A stretch of DNA of 64,000 nt from a virus, in the IMG/VR virus record IMGVR_UViG_3300028388_003908, positions 62,001 through 126,000 of that record; one strand, written 5' to 3'. Below, piece after piece: positions 49,414-56,671 of the stretch (within the stretch, counting starts at the first letter, position 1; every line of letters starts with the position of its first letter). The notes under the pieces are model-generated. The model was not told the origin of the DNA. It did not search any database and worked only from the letters and a program-made list of their open reading frames with translations. The translations under genes were made by a program, and so were the position numbers.

Positions 49414-49429
49414 AGAGCGCTCATAAATG
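49414..49429 (-). promoter_or_regulatory. Late-promoter-like element, copy 2
   Basis: Minus strand reads CATTTATGAGCGCTCT, then a short palindrome GCTCTGAGAGAGC. The 39-nt stretch to the start codon is nearly identical to that of copy 3 at 50392-50407. Confidence 0.45.
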
Positions 49430-49438
49430 AAAAAACGC

Positions 49439-49696
49439 TTAAAAGATTTCCTGCCCAACATTCTCCGATTTCAAGATAATCTCAGGACCATCTGAACTCA
49501 TCTGAAAAGGCCCATCTACGATAAACCTCTGACCATTACCGTCCTCAAAAACAACCCGGACGTATGTCCTCGGTAGCCATTCTGTGTCCATGTCGTATTC
49601 GTCATCCTTTAGATTTAGAATCTCGTCTACGACCTTTACCATGTCTTCTTCCATAAGAGCCTCACATAAAAAAGAGTAAGGATTATGAGTAGACAT
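49439..49696 (-). CDS. Hypothetical protein, 85 aa
   Basis: Acidic mixed protein (MVKVVDEILNLKDDEYDMDT, then TYVRVVFEDGNGQRFIVDGP). The ATG at 49696 has no clear SD, while an internal ATG at 49654 has GAGG 5 nt upstream; the first 14 residues are still helical and I keep the longer form. No family recognised. Confidence 0.5.
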   Translation of the reverse strand: MSTHNPYSFLCEALMEEDMVKVVDEILNLKDDEYDMDTEWLPRTYVRVVFEDGNGQRFIVDGPFQMSSDGPEIILKSENVGQEIF

Positions 49697-49737
49697 GATA
49701 AGAACAAACCATGCAAGAGGATTTAAAGGATTTGCAC

Positions 49738-50085
49738 ATGAGTGAATGGGTCGTCTACGTCATACAGAGTCAACAACCACGCAAAACAGCTTCCGGAAAG
49801 CCTGCGGAAGGATTCTTCTATGTCGGCTGTACCACCGATGTAGAGCGCAGACTAAGACAGCATAATGGCGAGATCAAAGGAGGCGCGAAATACACATCTA
49901 AGTATCGCCCTTGGAAGCTCATGTGTACTTATGGTACATACGCTAATCGTTCAGAAGCGATGAAGGCGGAGCGCGCTCTCAAAAAAAAGAGAGGGCGCCA
50001 CCGCCTTCATTGGACACCAGAAGAATCAAAATGGTGTCGAGGCAGAGAACCTAGAGATTTACTTAAAAGTGGTACACAGTCTTAG
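49738..50085 (+). CDS. GIY-YIG endonuclease (SLX1/YhbQ-like), 115 aa
   Basis: The ATG at 49738 is chosen for AAGGA 8 nt upstream. GIY-YIG core: WVVYVIQSQ ... FFYVGCTTDVERRLRQHNGE (Tyr, Gly, Arg in order), then AKYTSKYRPWKLMCTY and SEAMKAERALKKK with the catalytic Glu. Fold-level match to single-domain GIY-YIG nucleases. It is the only plus-strand gene among minus-strand genes here, which suits an inserted mobile nuclease or a repair enzyme. Confidence 0.75.
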   Translation: MSEWVVYVIQSQQPRKTASGKPAEGFFYVGCTTDVERRLRQHNGEIKGGAKYTSKYRPWKLMCTYGTYANRSEAMKAERALKKKRGRHRLHWTPEESKWCRGREPRDLLKSGTQS

Positions 50086-50353
50086 TACCCAAAGATTCAG
50101 CCACCATCTTGATAAAAGCTCTCGCATCTCCACGATACTCTTTACCATTCCTGTTCAGAGCAACCTCAGCACCGCGACCAAAGGTAGCAAATGCGTTACC
50201 TTTTAGGACAGCTTTCAGTTCATTAAAATTATTGATCTTAATCATATCCCCGTCTTCAGCTATAAGGATGAAAGATTCCCCTGCGGTCTTACCCTCAAGT
50301 TGTGCGATACGGGTTTCAAGATCACGAATTACTTCACTAGCTGTTCTTCTCAT
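50063..50353 (-). CDS. Small protein with RTASEVIRDLE tag plus a folded payload, 96 aa
   Basis: N-terminus MRRTASEVIRDLETRIAQLE (1-20) is the shared amphipathic tag. The remaining 75 residues are alpha/beta (ESFILIAEDGDMIKINNFNE, GRGAEVALNRNGKEYRG). SD AAAGGA. Leader nearly identical to that of the 49199 gene. Convergent overlap of 23 nt with the GIY-YIG gene. Confidence 0.55.
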   Translation of the reverse strand: MRRTASEVIRDLETRIAQLEGKTAGESFILIAEDGDMIKINNFNELKAVLKGNAFATFGRGAEVALNRNGKEYRGDARAFIKMVAESLGTKTVYHF

Positions 50354-50391
50354 GTGGAAGATCCTTTCTCGGTTAGCATGATTGCTCTCTC

Positions 50392-50407
50392 AGAGCATTT
50401 ATAAATG
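50392..50407 (-). promoter_or_regulatory. Late-promoter-like element, copy 3
   Basis: Minus strand reads CATTTATAAATGCTCT followed by the GCTCTGAGAGAGC palindrome. The TATAAATG part is close to the T4 late promoter core TATAAATA. Confidence 0.45.
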
Positions 50408-50417
50408 AAAAAAAAAA

Positions 50418-50645
50418 TCAAAGAGACCGATAGTACTCAGAGAGCAGTTGCTTGGCCATGTTCAAACCTACATCGAACTTGCGCGAAATCGCCTTCAAGA
50501 TCAGATCATCTGACATACCTATATCCTTCAAAGATCTGATCTCTCTGTTCACCTTAAAAGGTGGTAAAAAGAAACCTCGATCCCTTTCCAAATAAGCGTT
50601 CGCCACTCTTCGGGCGCTCTCTTTAAGCATAGCTAATCTTCTCAT
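50418..50645 (-). CDS. Hypothetical protein, 75 aa
   Basis: Basic helical start (MRRLAMLKESARRVANAYLE) followed by two short helices (SLKDIGMSDDLILKAISRKF) that could form a helix-turn-helix-like pair. SD AGGT. No family recognised. Confidence 0.45.
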   Translation of the reverse strand: MRRLAMLKESARRVANAYLERDRGFFLPPFKVNREIRSLKDIGMSDDLILKAISRKFDVGLNMAKQLLSEYYRSL

Positions 50646-50684
50646 ATTCGTAACCTATCTGTGAGTATTTTATGACCCTAAATC

Positions 50685-50717
50685 AGCCTGATTAAAAAAT
50701 CAGTGGTCGGTCAGGCT
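50685..50717. repeat. Inverted repeat in a 143-nt gap
   Basis: AGCCTGA (50685-50691) and TCAGGCT (50711-50717) are inverted around a 19-nt spacer. The rest of the gap holds only a short coding-like remnant on the minus strand (about 50748-50806, ending FKDYEDDED then TAA). Confidence 0.3.
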
Positions 50718-50788
50718 CTCTCATTGAGAAGCTCACAGGCGAGGTTCTTAGTCCTCGTCATCCTCGTAGTCCTTGAAGGTGAGGTAAG

Positions 50789-52168
50789 TTATTGACCCAA
50801 AAACCTCTCAACCTTCTCAATCACTGACCTCTCGTCTGACCTTATCTCTCCCTCCCAAATCACAAGGCAAGACACACCACAACAAGCATAGTAGTCAACC
50901 ACCTCTGCTTCATGCTCCTCATTACTCTTGCCCGTCTTTGATTCCCCATGCCAGTAGTCCCCAAATACCTCCACCACCTTATACACCCGTAAATCGTTCA
51001 AATTAGCGCCGGCTATATAACTCTCGTACTGACTCTCAGACAAATAAATGAAATCAGGGTTTCTCGCCCTCTCCGCCCCCTTATGCCTTAACCAGTATGA
51101 GTGATCCCCTGCATAAACCAATCTCTCTGGCGTGATCGAATCAAAGTATCTCTCCAACTTGTTAGGGAAATCAAAGGTACTTTGTAAGCTCTGAGGAGGA
51201 AATGGTACCCCGTACTTTTCTAGCCAAGTTGCTTTAATACGGTCCTTGACCTCTTGTGATTTAGATGGATTATCCACCCCATAACGCTCAAGACAAGTCG
51301 CCCTACTCTTATCAAGAAAATCTGCTCTTTTTAAAGGATGTTCAACACCATACCTCTCAAGGTAAGTAGCTTTTGCTTTCTGATCGAACCAAGATACTTG
51401 TGGGGAGTATTTCACCCCATAACGCTCAAGATTCGTCTCTTTTTGCCTTTGTTTAACCACATCACATTTCATAGGGTGTTCAACACCATAGCGCTCTAAA
51501 CAAGCCTCCTTAAATTTCGCTTGAAACTCGTCCGTCTCAACATAGTGTTCAACACCATAACGCTCAAGATTCGTAGCTTTACGCTTATCCATAATCTCAT
51601 CAGACTGATTAGGGTACTCTACCCCATAACGCTCAAGATTCGTCTCTTTAATGCGCTCCTGTACGACACCCGAAGCAAATACGTTCTCTACCCCATAACG
51701 CTCAAGATTCGTAGCCTTACGCCTCTCTTTAATCTCATCACTATGAGCTACGTTCTCTACCCCATAACGCTCAAGATTCGTATCTTTGATCTTCTCTCTT
51801 ATAGAGCTATCTTGAAACACGTTATCCACACCATAACGCTCCTTGACCGTAGCCTTACGCTTCTCGTTTGTCTTAGGTATCGAGGTAAGAGCGCTGTACT
51901 TAGCACGATACTCTTTTGCGTCATAACCATGCACCTTCCTTACATGATCCGCAATACGCTTCTTACGATAACCGCAAATCTTACAAGATAGATAGTCCAC
52001 ACCCTCTACCAAATCAGGCTCATACAAACCCCTTTGAAAATATTCATCGAAGTTGAAATCAGATGAAGGTACGCCAATCTTAGCCTCCCAATCACTACAG
52101 CGTGTAATGTGACCAGGGAGACCTTTAGCGCTCACTTCCTTTTTACAAGCAGGACAATGTGTTGTCAT
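50789..52168 (-). CDS. Vsr-like free-standing homing endonuclease with nine 23-aa repeats
   Basis: 459 aa. Two N-terminal Cys/His zinc fingers (CPACKKEVSAKGLPGHITRC, about 5-24; CKICGYRKKRIADHVRKVH, about 62-80). Residues 108-314 are nine 23-aa repeats (xLERYGVExxxxxxxxxxxxKAT) that probably contact DNA. The C-terminus (NPDFIYLS, VYKVVEVFGDYWHGES, YYACCGVSCLVIWEGEI) matches the Vsr-fold (EDxHD) homing endonucleases like I-Bth0305I. A sigma-70-like promoter lies upstream, and codon content differs slightly from neighbours. A short coding remnant follows the stop. Confidence 0.75.
   Translation of the reverse strand: MTTHCPACKKEVSAKGLPGHITRCSDWEAKIGVPSSDFNFDEYFQRGLYEPDLVEGVDYLSCKICGYRKKRIADHVRKVHGYDAKEYRAKYSALTSIPKTNEKRKATVKERYGVDNVFQDSSIREKIKDTNLERYGVENVAHSDEIKERRKATNLERYGVENVFASGVVQERIKETNLERYGVEYPNQSDEIMDKRKATNLERYGVEHYVETDEFQAKFKEACLERYGVEHPMKCDVVKQRQKETNLERYGVKYSPQVSWFDQKAKATYLERYGVEHPLKRADFLDKSRATCLERYGVDNPSKSQEVKDRIKATWLEKYGVPFPPQSLQSTFDFPNKLERYFDSITPERLVYAGDHSYWLRHKGAERARNPDFIYLSESQYESYIAGANLNDLRVYKVVEVFGDYWHGESKTGKSNEEHEAEVVDYYACCGVSCLVIWEGEIRSDERSVIEKVERFLGQ
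51227..51847 (-). repeat. 69-bp tandem repeats in homing endonuclease gene (9 units)
   Basis: Nine consecutive 69-bp units, each containing a conserved ACGCTCAAG-type core, encode the 23-aa ERYGV repeats (residues 108-314). A partial tenth unit follows. Confidence 0.9.
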
Positions 52169-52198
52169 AAAACACCCCTAAATAGACAAGAGTGCTTA

Positions 52199-52227
52199 AT
52201 CCTACATCAAACTTTATGTGCTGTAAA
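52199..52227 (-). promoter_or_regulatory. Sigma-70-like promoter for homing endonuclease
   Basis: Minus strand: TTTACA, 17-nt spacer, TAGGAT, ending about 30 nt before the ATG at 52168. One of the few sites in the window with both boxes at standard spacing. Confidence 0.4.
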
Positions 52228-52271
52228 GTATATTGAAAAATATATCGTAAGTGTCTATAACTAAAAGAGAT

Positions 52272-53168
52272 TTACAGGAAGTTCCTCGGACCTAAAACCC
52301 CTCGACCAACGTGGGGACCAAATGCCGACCTGATGCCCACCCCATATTTAGGCTGACGTAATCCTCTCAAAATCTTCACCGTGCGCGATTTAGCTTCAAC
52401 GCTTTGAGACCACATCTGCTCAGCGCTCGATTTCAAGGATTCATAGCGTGACGATTTATCGAGACTAAGTGAGATACCTCCTATCGAATAATCAAATTCA
52501 TCCACGATCCAATTCGCCTGTAGCGCCATGGCTGCGAACTGAATAGCCCCTTGAAGAATCGGAGTTCTCCAAGCGGGCTTACGAGAGACGATGGCGTCTA
52601 GATTGGTGTACTCATCGGTCTCAGGTGGTTGCATATTCCACCAGTCTAAGGCGCGCTCTAGATACTCAAGAAACTCCTCGTCTTCCCACACCTGACCGAA
52701 CACCTGATTATATGAGTTGATGTTAGCCTCATGCTCAGGCGGTCTGAAATGATAATATTTATCAGGGTTGGCGTCACGGAGGAGTATCCTCAGTTTATCG
52801 ACCATTATTCTCTGACCATCTGTCATGCTAATCCCGAGCATCGAACCTTCAGAGACAATCTGAAAGTCCTGTACCACGGTTTGCTCGGGAGAATTCACAA
52901 GCTCTCTAAGCGTCCATCTTATGCGGTATCTACCATAGGCTGCCGATGTAGGTATTGTTACCGAAGCGTAATACTCACCGATAGCGGGATTCTCAGGTAT
53001 GCGCTGTGCAGGACCGATAAGCACGTCTGCCTCAGGCGGTCCTGGATCTACATAATAAAGCGCATAAGTAATCTCGGCCGCGTTAGCGATGTTGCCCGCA
53101 GAGTTGGTCAAGAAGATGTCTAAATCCCCTCTTGAGAGCGTCTGATTGCGCTTAAAGATAACAGACAT
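52272..53168 (-). CDS. Head-tail/neck structural protein, 298 aa
   Basis: N-terminal beta domain (DLDIFLTNSAGNIANAAEIT, YYASVTIPTSAAYGRYRIRW) resembling an Ig-like fold, then a helical C-terminal part (EFLEYLERALDWWNMQP). Ends GRGVLGPRNFL. I recognise the general layout as a conserved neck/head-tail protein in large phages, without a name. An 18-bp perfect hairpin lies at its SD. Confidence 0.55.
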   Translation of the reverse strand: MSVIFKRNQTLSRGDLDIFLTNSAGNIANAAEITYALYYVDPGPPEADVLIGPAQRIPENPAIGEYYASVTIPTSAAYGRYRIRWTLRELVNSPEQTVVQDFQIVSEGSMLGISMTDGQRIMVDKLRILLRDANPDKYYHFRPPEHEANINSYNQVFGQVWEDEEFLEYLERALDWWNMQPPETDEYTNLDAIVSRKPAWRTPILQGAIQFAAMALQANWIVDEFDYSIGGISLSLDKSSRYESLKSSAEQMWSQSVEAKSRTVKILRGLRQPKYGVGIRSAFGPHVGRGVLGPRNFL

Positions 53169-53170
53169 GA

Positions 53171-53215
53171 TAAACCCCCTTGTCTTGAGCTTTTAAATCA
53201 AGACAAGGGGGTTTA
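53171..53215 (-). promoter_or_regulatory. 18-bp perfect hairpin burying the SD of the neck protein
   Basis: 53171-53188 pairs perfectly with 53198-53215 around a 9-nt loop. The minus-strand RNA ends AAGGGGGTTTA, two bases before the ATG (53168), so the whole SD is in the stem. On the plus strand a T-rich tail follows, so a weak terminator in that direction is possible. Confidence 0.75.
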
Positions 53216-53241
53216 TTTAAGGTTTACAGCGCGTCTAGTTC

Positions 53242-53571
53242 TTAGACGACAAGACTAAAGGTAACGTGGTTGCTACCTTCCTCAAAGATCCAAACGTCCG
53301 CCCTCATTCTTACTAGAGAAGGATGTGGGATAAGGATCTCTACATATCCTGCATCTCTGTAGAGCTTAACTCCTTTGACCGCTTTCAAGAGCGTTCTGTA
53401 AACAAGTCTTGGACGCATATTGACCCTAACGGAACCTCGCACAATGTCGGCAGAGATGCCTGCATCTTCCAAGATCTGCAAAAGAGCAAGATTCTCTTTA
53501 CTAACTGTAGAAGGTGCTCGTCTATCAGTAATGAAATCCTGATCTAACCCATCGGGGTCCTCAAGACCAAT
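53242..53571 (-). CDS. ORF continuing in frame after the TGA of 53572-53925 (readthrough candidate)
   Basis: 109 codons with no ATG/GTG/TTG before codon 31 (TTG at 53481 without SD). The sequence is protein-like from its first codon (IGLEDPDGLDQDFITDRRAP...) and ends in beta strands (GYVEILIPHPSLVRM). It is in the same frame as the gene upstream, separated only by one TGA. It could be a readthrough extension, a gene broken by a nonsense mutation, or a gene started at an unusual codon. Confidence 0.4.
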   Translation of the reverse strand: MGLEDPDGLDQDFITDRRAPSTVSKENLALLQILEDAGISADIVRGSVRVNMRPRLVYRTLLKAVKGVKLYRDAGYVEILIPHPSLVRMRADVWIFEEGSNHVTFSLVV

Positions 53572-53925
53572 TCATCTTGAAGTCTCCCAAGGGTCGATAG
53601 CCTCCTTCTCAAGGCGCGCTACGCGCATCTCAAGCTCACGGATAACCTCACCGGCTGTTCTTCCCATATTTGCTGTTCTTAGTAGATTCTTGGGGGTGTT
53701 GCGCTTCAAGAAATTCTGAACGGTTTGGGCAGCCTTTGATCCGAGATCATTAGTCACAATGCGACCACCCTCCCAATGAGCGATATTTGACCCGCCCATC
53801 CATACGCCATCTAGACGCATACCGTTAGTGAGTAGCTTCTTAGACTCTGCGGGTTTTTGATCAATAAATGCGTTGATCACCATCTTATCCTTCTCGGATA
53901 GACGTAGCTCTGCGATTCGTCTCAT
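53572..53925 (-). CDS. Small protein with internal RTAGEVIREL tag, 117 aa
   Basis: The ATG at 53925 (MRRIAELRLSEKDK) is chosen for AAAGG upstream; the longer frame starts in a non-SD region. The last 31 residues, MGRTAGEVIRELEMRVARLE..., match the N-terminal tag of the 49199 and 50063 proteins, as if a second tag-bearing gene had fused to the C-terminus. Ends TGA in frame with the ORF at 53242. Virion association inferred. Confidence 0.5.
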   Translation of the reverse strand: MRRIAELRLSEKDKMVINAFIDQKPAESKKLLTNGMRLDGVWMGGSNIAHWEGGRIVTNDLGSKAAQTVQNFLKRNTPKNLLRTANMGRTAGEVIRELEMRVARLEKEAIDPWETSR

Positions 53926-53999
53926 AATAGATAACCTTTCAATCTGTCGTGTGCATGAGCGTACTATAAGCAAAAAAAAAGACCAAAGGAGAGACCGAC

Positions 54000-54425
54000 A
54001 TGAAGGCGTTATATTTCGCTTACGGAGCTAACATGGAGCTTGAAGGCATAAAGATGATCTGCCCCTCTGCTCGATTGTTAGGTCAAGGATTCTTGCAAGG
54101 ATTTCGTCTGCGATTTACGAACGCGGACCCTAACAAGAGAGGTCTCTGCTCTATAGAGCCGTCCTGCTTTAAGGATTTGGTGCAGGGGGTGGTATATGAG
54201 ATCAATCATTGGGAGCTTCCAGAGGTCTACACTAACTCTCGAACTTCTCTTTTAGACGTGCTGATGGAAGACGGATCTTTCCTAAAGGTCAACGTCTACT
54301 ACGCCAAGGATAATCATCTCGTAGCGCCTGATGAAGGCTACCTAATGAAGGTGCATCAAAACTACGTCAAGCAGGGCTTCAACATGAAAGCCCTAGAAGA
54401 CGCGCTCGACAAGACGACCTATTAA
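54000..54425 (+). CDS. Gamma-glutamylcyclotransferase-like (GGCT/AIG2) protein
   Basis: 141 aa. YFAYGANMELEGIKMICPSA near the N-terminus matches the YGSN glycine-loop of the GGCT/AIG2 fold, followed by LLGQGFLQGFRLRFTNADPN and GVVYEINHWELPEV with the candidate catalytic Glu. GGCT-fold enzymes act on gamma-glutamyl amine or peptide bonds. Similar proteins occur in phages. Reaction here unknown. Convergent 4-nt overlap with the next gene. Confidence 0.7.
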   Translation: MKALYFAYGANMELEGIKMICPSARLLGQGFLQGFRLRFTNADPNKRGLCSIEPSCFKDLVQGVVYEINHWELPEVYTNSRTSLLDVLMEDGSFLKVNVYYAKDNHLVAPDEGYLMKVHQNYVKQGFNMKALEDALDKTTY

Positions 54426-54685
54426 GAATCTTCCCTCATGCACATATAGGTAAGACTCTTAAGATTTCGGATCTCGTCAACAAATGACAGCGCGCAGATC
54501 TTGGCCGATCTGTTAAAGTATTCCTTCTTCAGATCTCGAATCGAATCCGTGCGCTCAAAGATGAAAACGACTTTACGTCTGTCTCTCTCTGCCCCAATAA
54601 AGGGGACGCAGGCAGCCTTGAGAAACGAGGCAAAATAAAGATCTGAGGTGCTGTATCTGCCCTCTAGTATTTCTGCCCCGTTCAT
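54422..54685 (-). CDS. DUF5659-like small protein
   Basis: 87 aa. The pattern RYSTSDLYFASFLKAA, KVVFIFERTD, FNRSAKICALSFVDEIRNLK matches a small domain (DUF5659-like) in phages and bacteria. No known activity. SD AAGGGGG. Confidence 0.55.
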   Translation of the reverse strand: MNGAEILEGRYSTSDLYFASFLKAACVPFIGAERDRRKVVFIFERTDSIRDLKKEYFNRSAKICALSFVDEIRNLKSLTYMCMREDS

Positions 54686-54699
54686 ATCTCAAAACCCCC

Positions 54700-55308
54700 T
54701 TAGAGTAAGGTGCCGTCCTCTGCGTAGACAACCACTAGACCTGCGTCTTTTGCTCTAGCTACCTGACCCTCTGCGAGAGAAATCCAGAAGCTAGAATCCT
54801 CCTCTACGATATCCTGATAAGCTCCCTCGTCAAAGAAGACAGCGTTATTAGGATCTAGAACGGTGGTGTCGTGACCTGCGGGCAAGGTGTACTTAGCGCC
54901 TGAGAGCAGACGAAGCACCTCTTGAACATCTACAGAACCGGGCAGGAAACCCGCCACGGCGGCCGCGATGTAAGCGCCAATGTTTGCGATATCCATGGCG
55001 CTACCATCTCTCATCTCAGACACAAGCGCCTCTGCGATGGTCGCAGCTTGAGCAGGCGTCGGACGAGCGTTAGCTCCGTTAACTACGTTAGTAAGAACGT
55101 AGGCTGCCAAACCATCTACAGCGCGAGTAATCGCACCTGCACCATTAATGGTAGGCAGAACGATCACAGGCTGTCGTAGATAGCGAGGACCTTGAGGTGC
55201 AGGATCCTTTACAGGATTGGCTAGAGAACGGCTAGGCCAAAGATCACGGATTGAGAATGAACCGTTTTGAACGGTCGCGCTTCTAATGCAAATAGCGGGG
55301 CTTGCCAT
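54700..55308 (-). CDS. Structural protein, paralogue 1 of 3
   Basis: 202 aa. Shares a plan with the next two genes: an N-terminal motif (NGSFSIRDLWPSRSLANPVK), a PAPQGPRYLRQP segment, a VDVQEVLRLLSGAKYTLPAG motif (about 126-145), and a C-terminal YAEDGTLL end. Probably a tail-tube or virion fibre component; no further evidence. SD AAGGAG. Last transcribed of the triplet. Confidence 0.6.
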   Translation of the reverse strand: MASPAICIRSATVQNGSFSIRDLWPSRSLANPVKDPAPQGPRYLRQPVIVLPTINGAGAITRAVDGLAAYVLTNVVNGANARPTPAQAATIAEALVSEMRDGSAMDIANIGAYIAAAVAGFLPGSVDVQEVLRLLSGAKYTLPAGHDTTVLDPNNAVFFDEGAYQDIVEEDSSFWISLAEGQVARAKDAGLVVVYAEDGTLL

Positions 55309-55319
55309 GAGCTATCTCC

Positions 55320-55955
55320 TTATTGGATGAGTGAACCGTCATCCGCATAGCAGACAACAAAAGGGGTGGTTGCGGTCTGAGCAGTCTTAAGCTGACCTCT
55401 ACGAGCGCTAATATAGAAGCTCGTACTGAAGTTGGTGATGGTCGTATCTAGGAAGCCATCAGTAGGATCTGCAAAGAAAGCTCCGAGAGCGAAAGGACCT
55501 TCAAAAGCACCGGCGTTGTTCTCGTCCCCGATAGACTGAGCAGGCAAGGTGAAAACCTTATAGCCCGAGACAATCTGGAGAAGCTCTACGAGATCGCCAT
55601 CAAAGGCGTTACCCGCTTGAGTGTTAGCAACCACGATAGCATCAAGAGCAGTCTGTGTAAGCTCGGTACCGGAATCGAGAGCGTCTACAATAGCACCACC
55701 GATAGCGTTAGCCTGATTTGCGGTGAGCGCGTCACCTGCATTATCAGTGGTTGCTAGGATATATGCAGACACGCCTGAAAAAGGGGTTGCCGTGTCGAAA
55801 TTACCGTCTAGTGCCACATCCTCATTAATCGCTCTAGCGTGAGCCTTGAGCGTGATAGGACCTTGGAAAAGAGGGCTGTAAACACCGCTGTCTTGGGTCT
55901 TGTGTGGTGACAGGTCGGTTACCGTGAAAGTGCTCTTAGGACATACAAAAGGCAT
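55320..55955 (-). CDS. Structural protein, paralogue 2 of 3
   Basis: 211 aa. Same plan as its neighbours: FTVTDLSPHKTQDSG, FDGDLVELLQIVSGYKVFTL and the FVVCYADDGSLIQ end. The N-terminal 60 residues are the most divergent. SD AAGGAG. Confidence 0.6.
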   Translation of the reverse strand: MPFVCPKSTFTVTDLSPHKTQDSGVYSPLFQGPITLKAHARAINEDVALDGNFDTATPFSGVSAYILATTDNAGDALTANQANAIGGAIVDALDSGTELTQTALDAIVVANTQAGNAFDGDLVELLQIVSGYKVFTLPAQSIGDENNAGAFEGPFALGAFFADPTDGFLDTTITNFSTSFYISARRGQLKTAQTATTPFVVCYADDGSLIQ

Positions 55956-55968
55956 AGTCTACTCCTTA

Positions 55969-56613
55969 TTAAACGGCGGTCAGAGAGCCGTCAGACTCGT
56001 AGAGCGTGATGGTCTGATTATTAACAAAAGCGCCTAGCGCGCCTTGACGAAGGGATGTTCTCCAATTCAGATCATTCTCCACAAGACGCTTCACGTCTCG
56101 ACCGAAGAAATCATCGGCAAGAACTGCAATCAATCCGCCAGCGTCCTGAATGGCAGTACCAGCGGCCACCGTGTAAGACTCGCCTGAAATAATGCGGATC
56201 AGCTCCTCAACGTCACCCGTTGAGTTAGATGCCTGACCGTCAAAATCTGCGGGCACGATCCCGTTAAGGAAACCAAGATTAACCACACCACCAGCCTCAA
56301 TCTGTGTACGAATAGCAGATACGATAGGTAATGCGTCCGTCACGGTCAGCGCGTCACCATTACCGTCCTCAACTCTTCTTAGAAGATACGCGAGAACACC
56401 TGTAGCAGTACCAATAAATCTCACGTTAGCGCCTGCAACACCGAGAGTAGGTACTTGACCTACAGCGTCACCCCAAACAGGAACACGAACGTGGACGGGG
56501 CTTTGAGGGGCAGGATCATTAGTGAGATTCGCTTGGCTCTTGTTGATAAAGAGGTCGTGAATCTGAACGGAGCCGTTTTGTGCGCCGGCAACGCGAGATA
56601 CGATATAAGGCAT
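55969..56613 (-). CDS. Structural protein, paralogue 3 of 3
   Basis: 214 aa. NGSVQIHDLFINKSQANLTN, PAPQSPVHVRVPVW, TGDVEELIRIISGESYTVAA and ITLYESDGSLTAV correspond to the blocks of paralogues 1 and 2. Triplication of a structural gene, now diverged to roughly 25-35 percent by eye. SD AAGGAGG. Confidence 0.6.
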   Translation of the reverse strand: MPYIVSRVAGAQNGSVQIHDLFINKSQANLTNDPAPQSPVHVRVPVWGDAVGQVPTLGVAGANVRFIGTATGVLAYLLRRVEDGNGDALTVTDALPIVSAIRTQIEAGGVVNLGFLNGIVPADFDGQASNSTGDVEELIRIISGESYTVAAGTAIQDAGGLIAVLADDFFGRDVKRLVENDLNWRTSLRQGALGAFVNNQTITLYESDGSLTAV

Positions 56614-56671
56614 GAGAGCCTCCTTAAATTGAGAGGGTTAACACAATAAGGAAGCAAACATAAAACGATTA

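Noticed and set aside
51227-51847. Regular 69-bp repeats as a possible CRISPR or iteron origin
   Set aside because: They encode in-frame 23-aa repeats, are contiguous without unique spacers, and fit a DNA-binding repeat protein.
51521-51991. 156-aa plus ORF with repeats (YPITLKIRS)
   Set aside because: Complementary image of the 69-bp repeats in the homing endonuclease gene; no SD.
53171-53215. Hairpin as an ordinary terminator for the upstream minus-strand gene
   Set aside because: Only a U3 tract follows on the minus strand and the 3' arm holds the SD two bases from the ATG, so I annotated it as a leader hairpin; partial termination remains possible.
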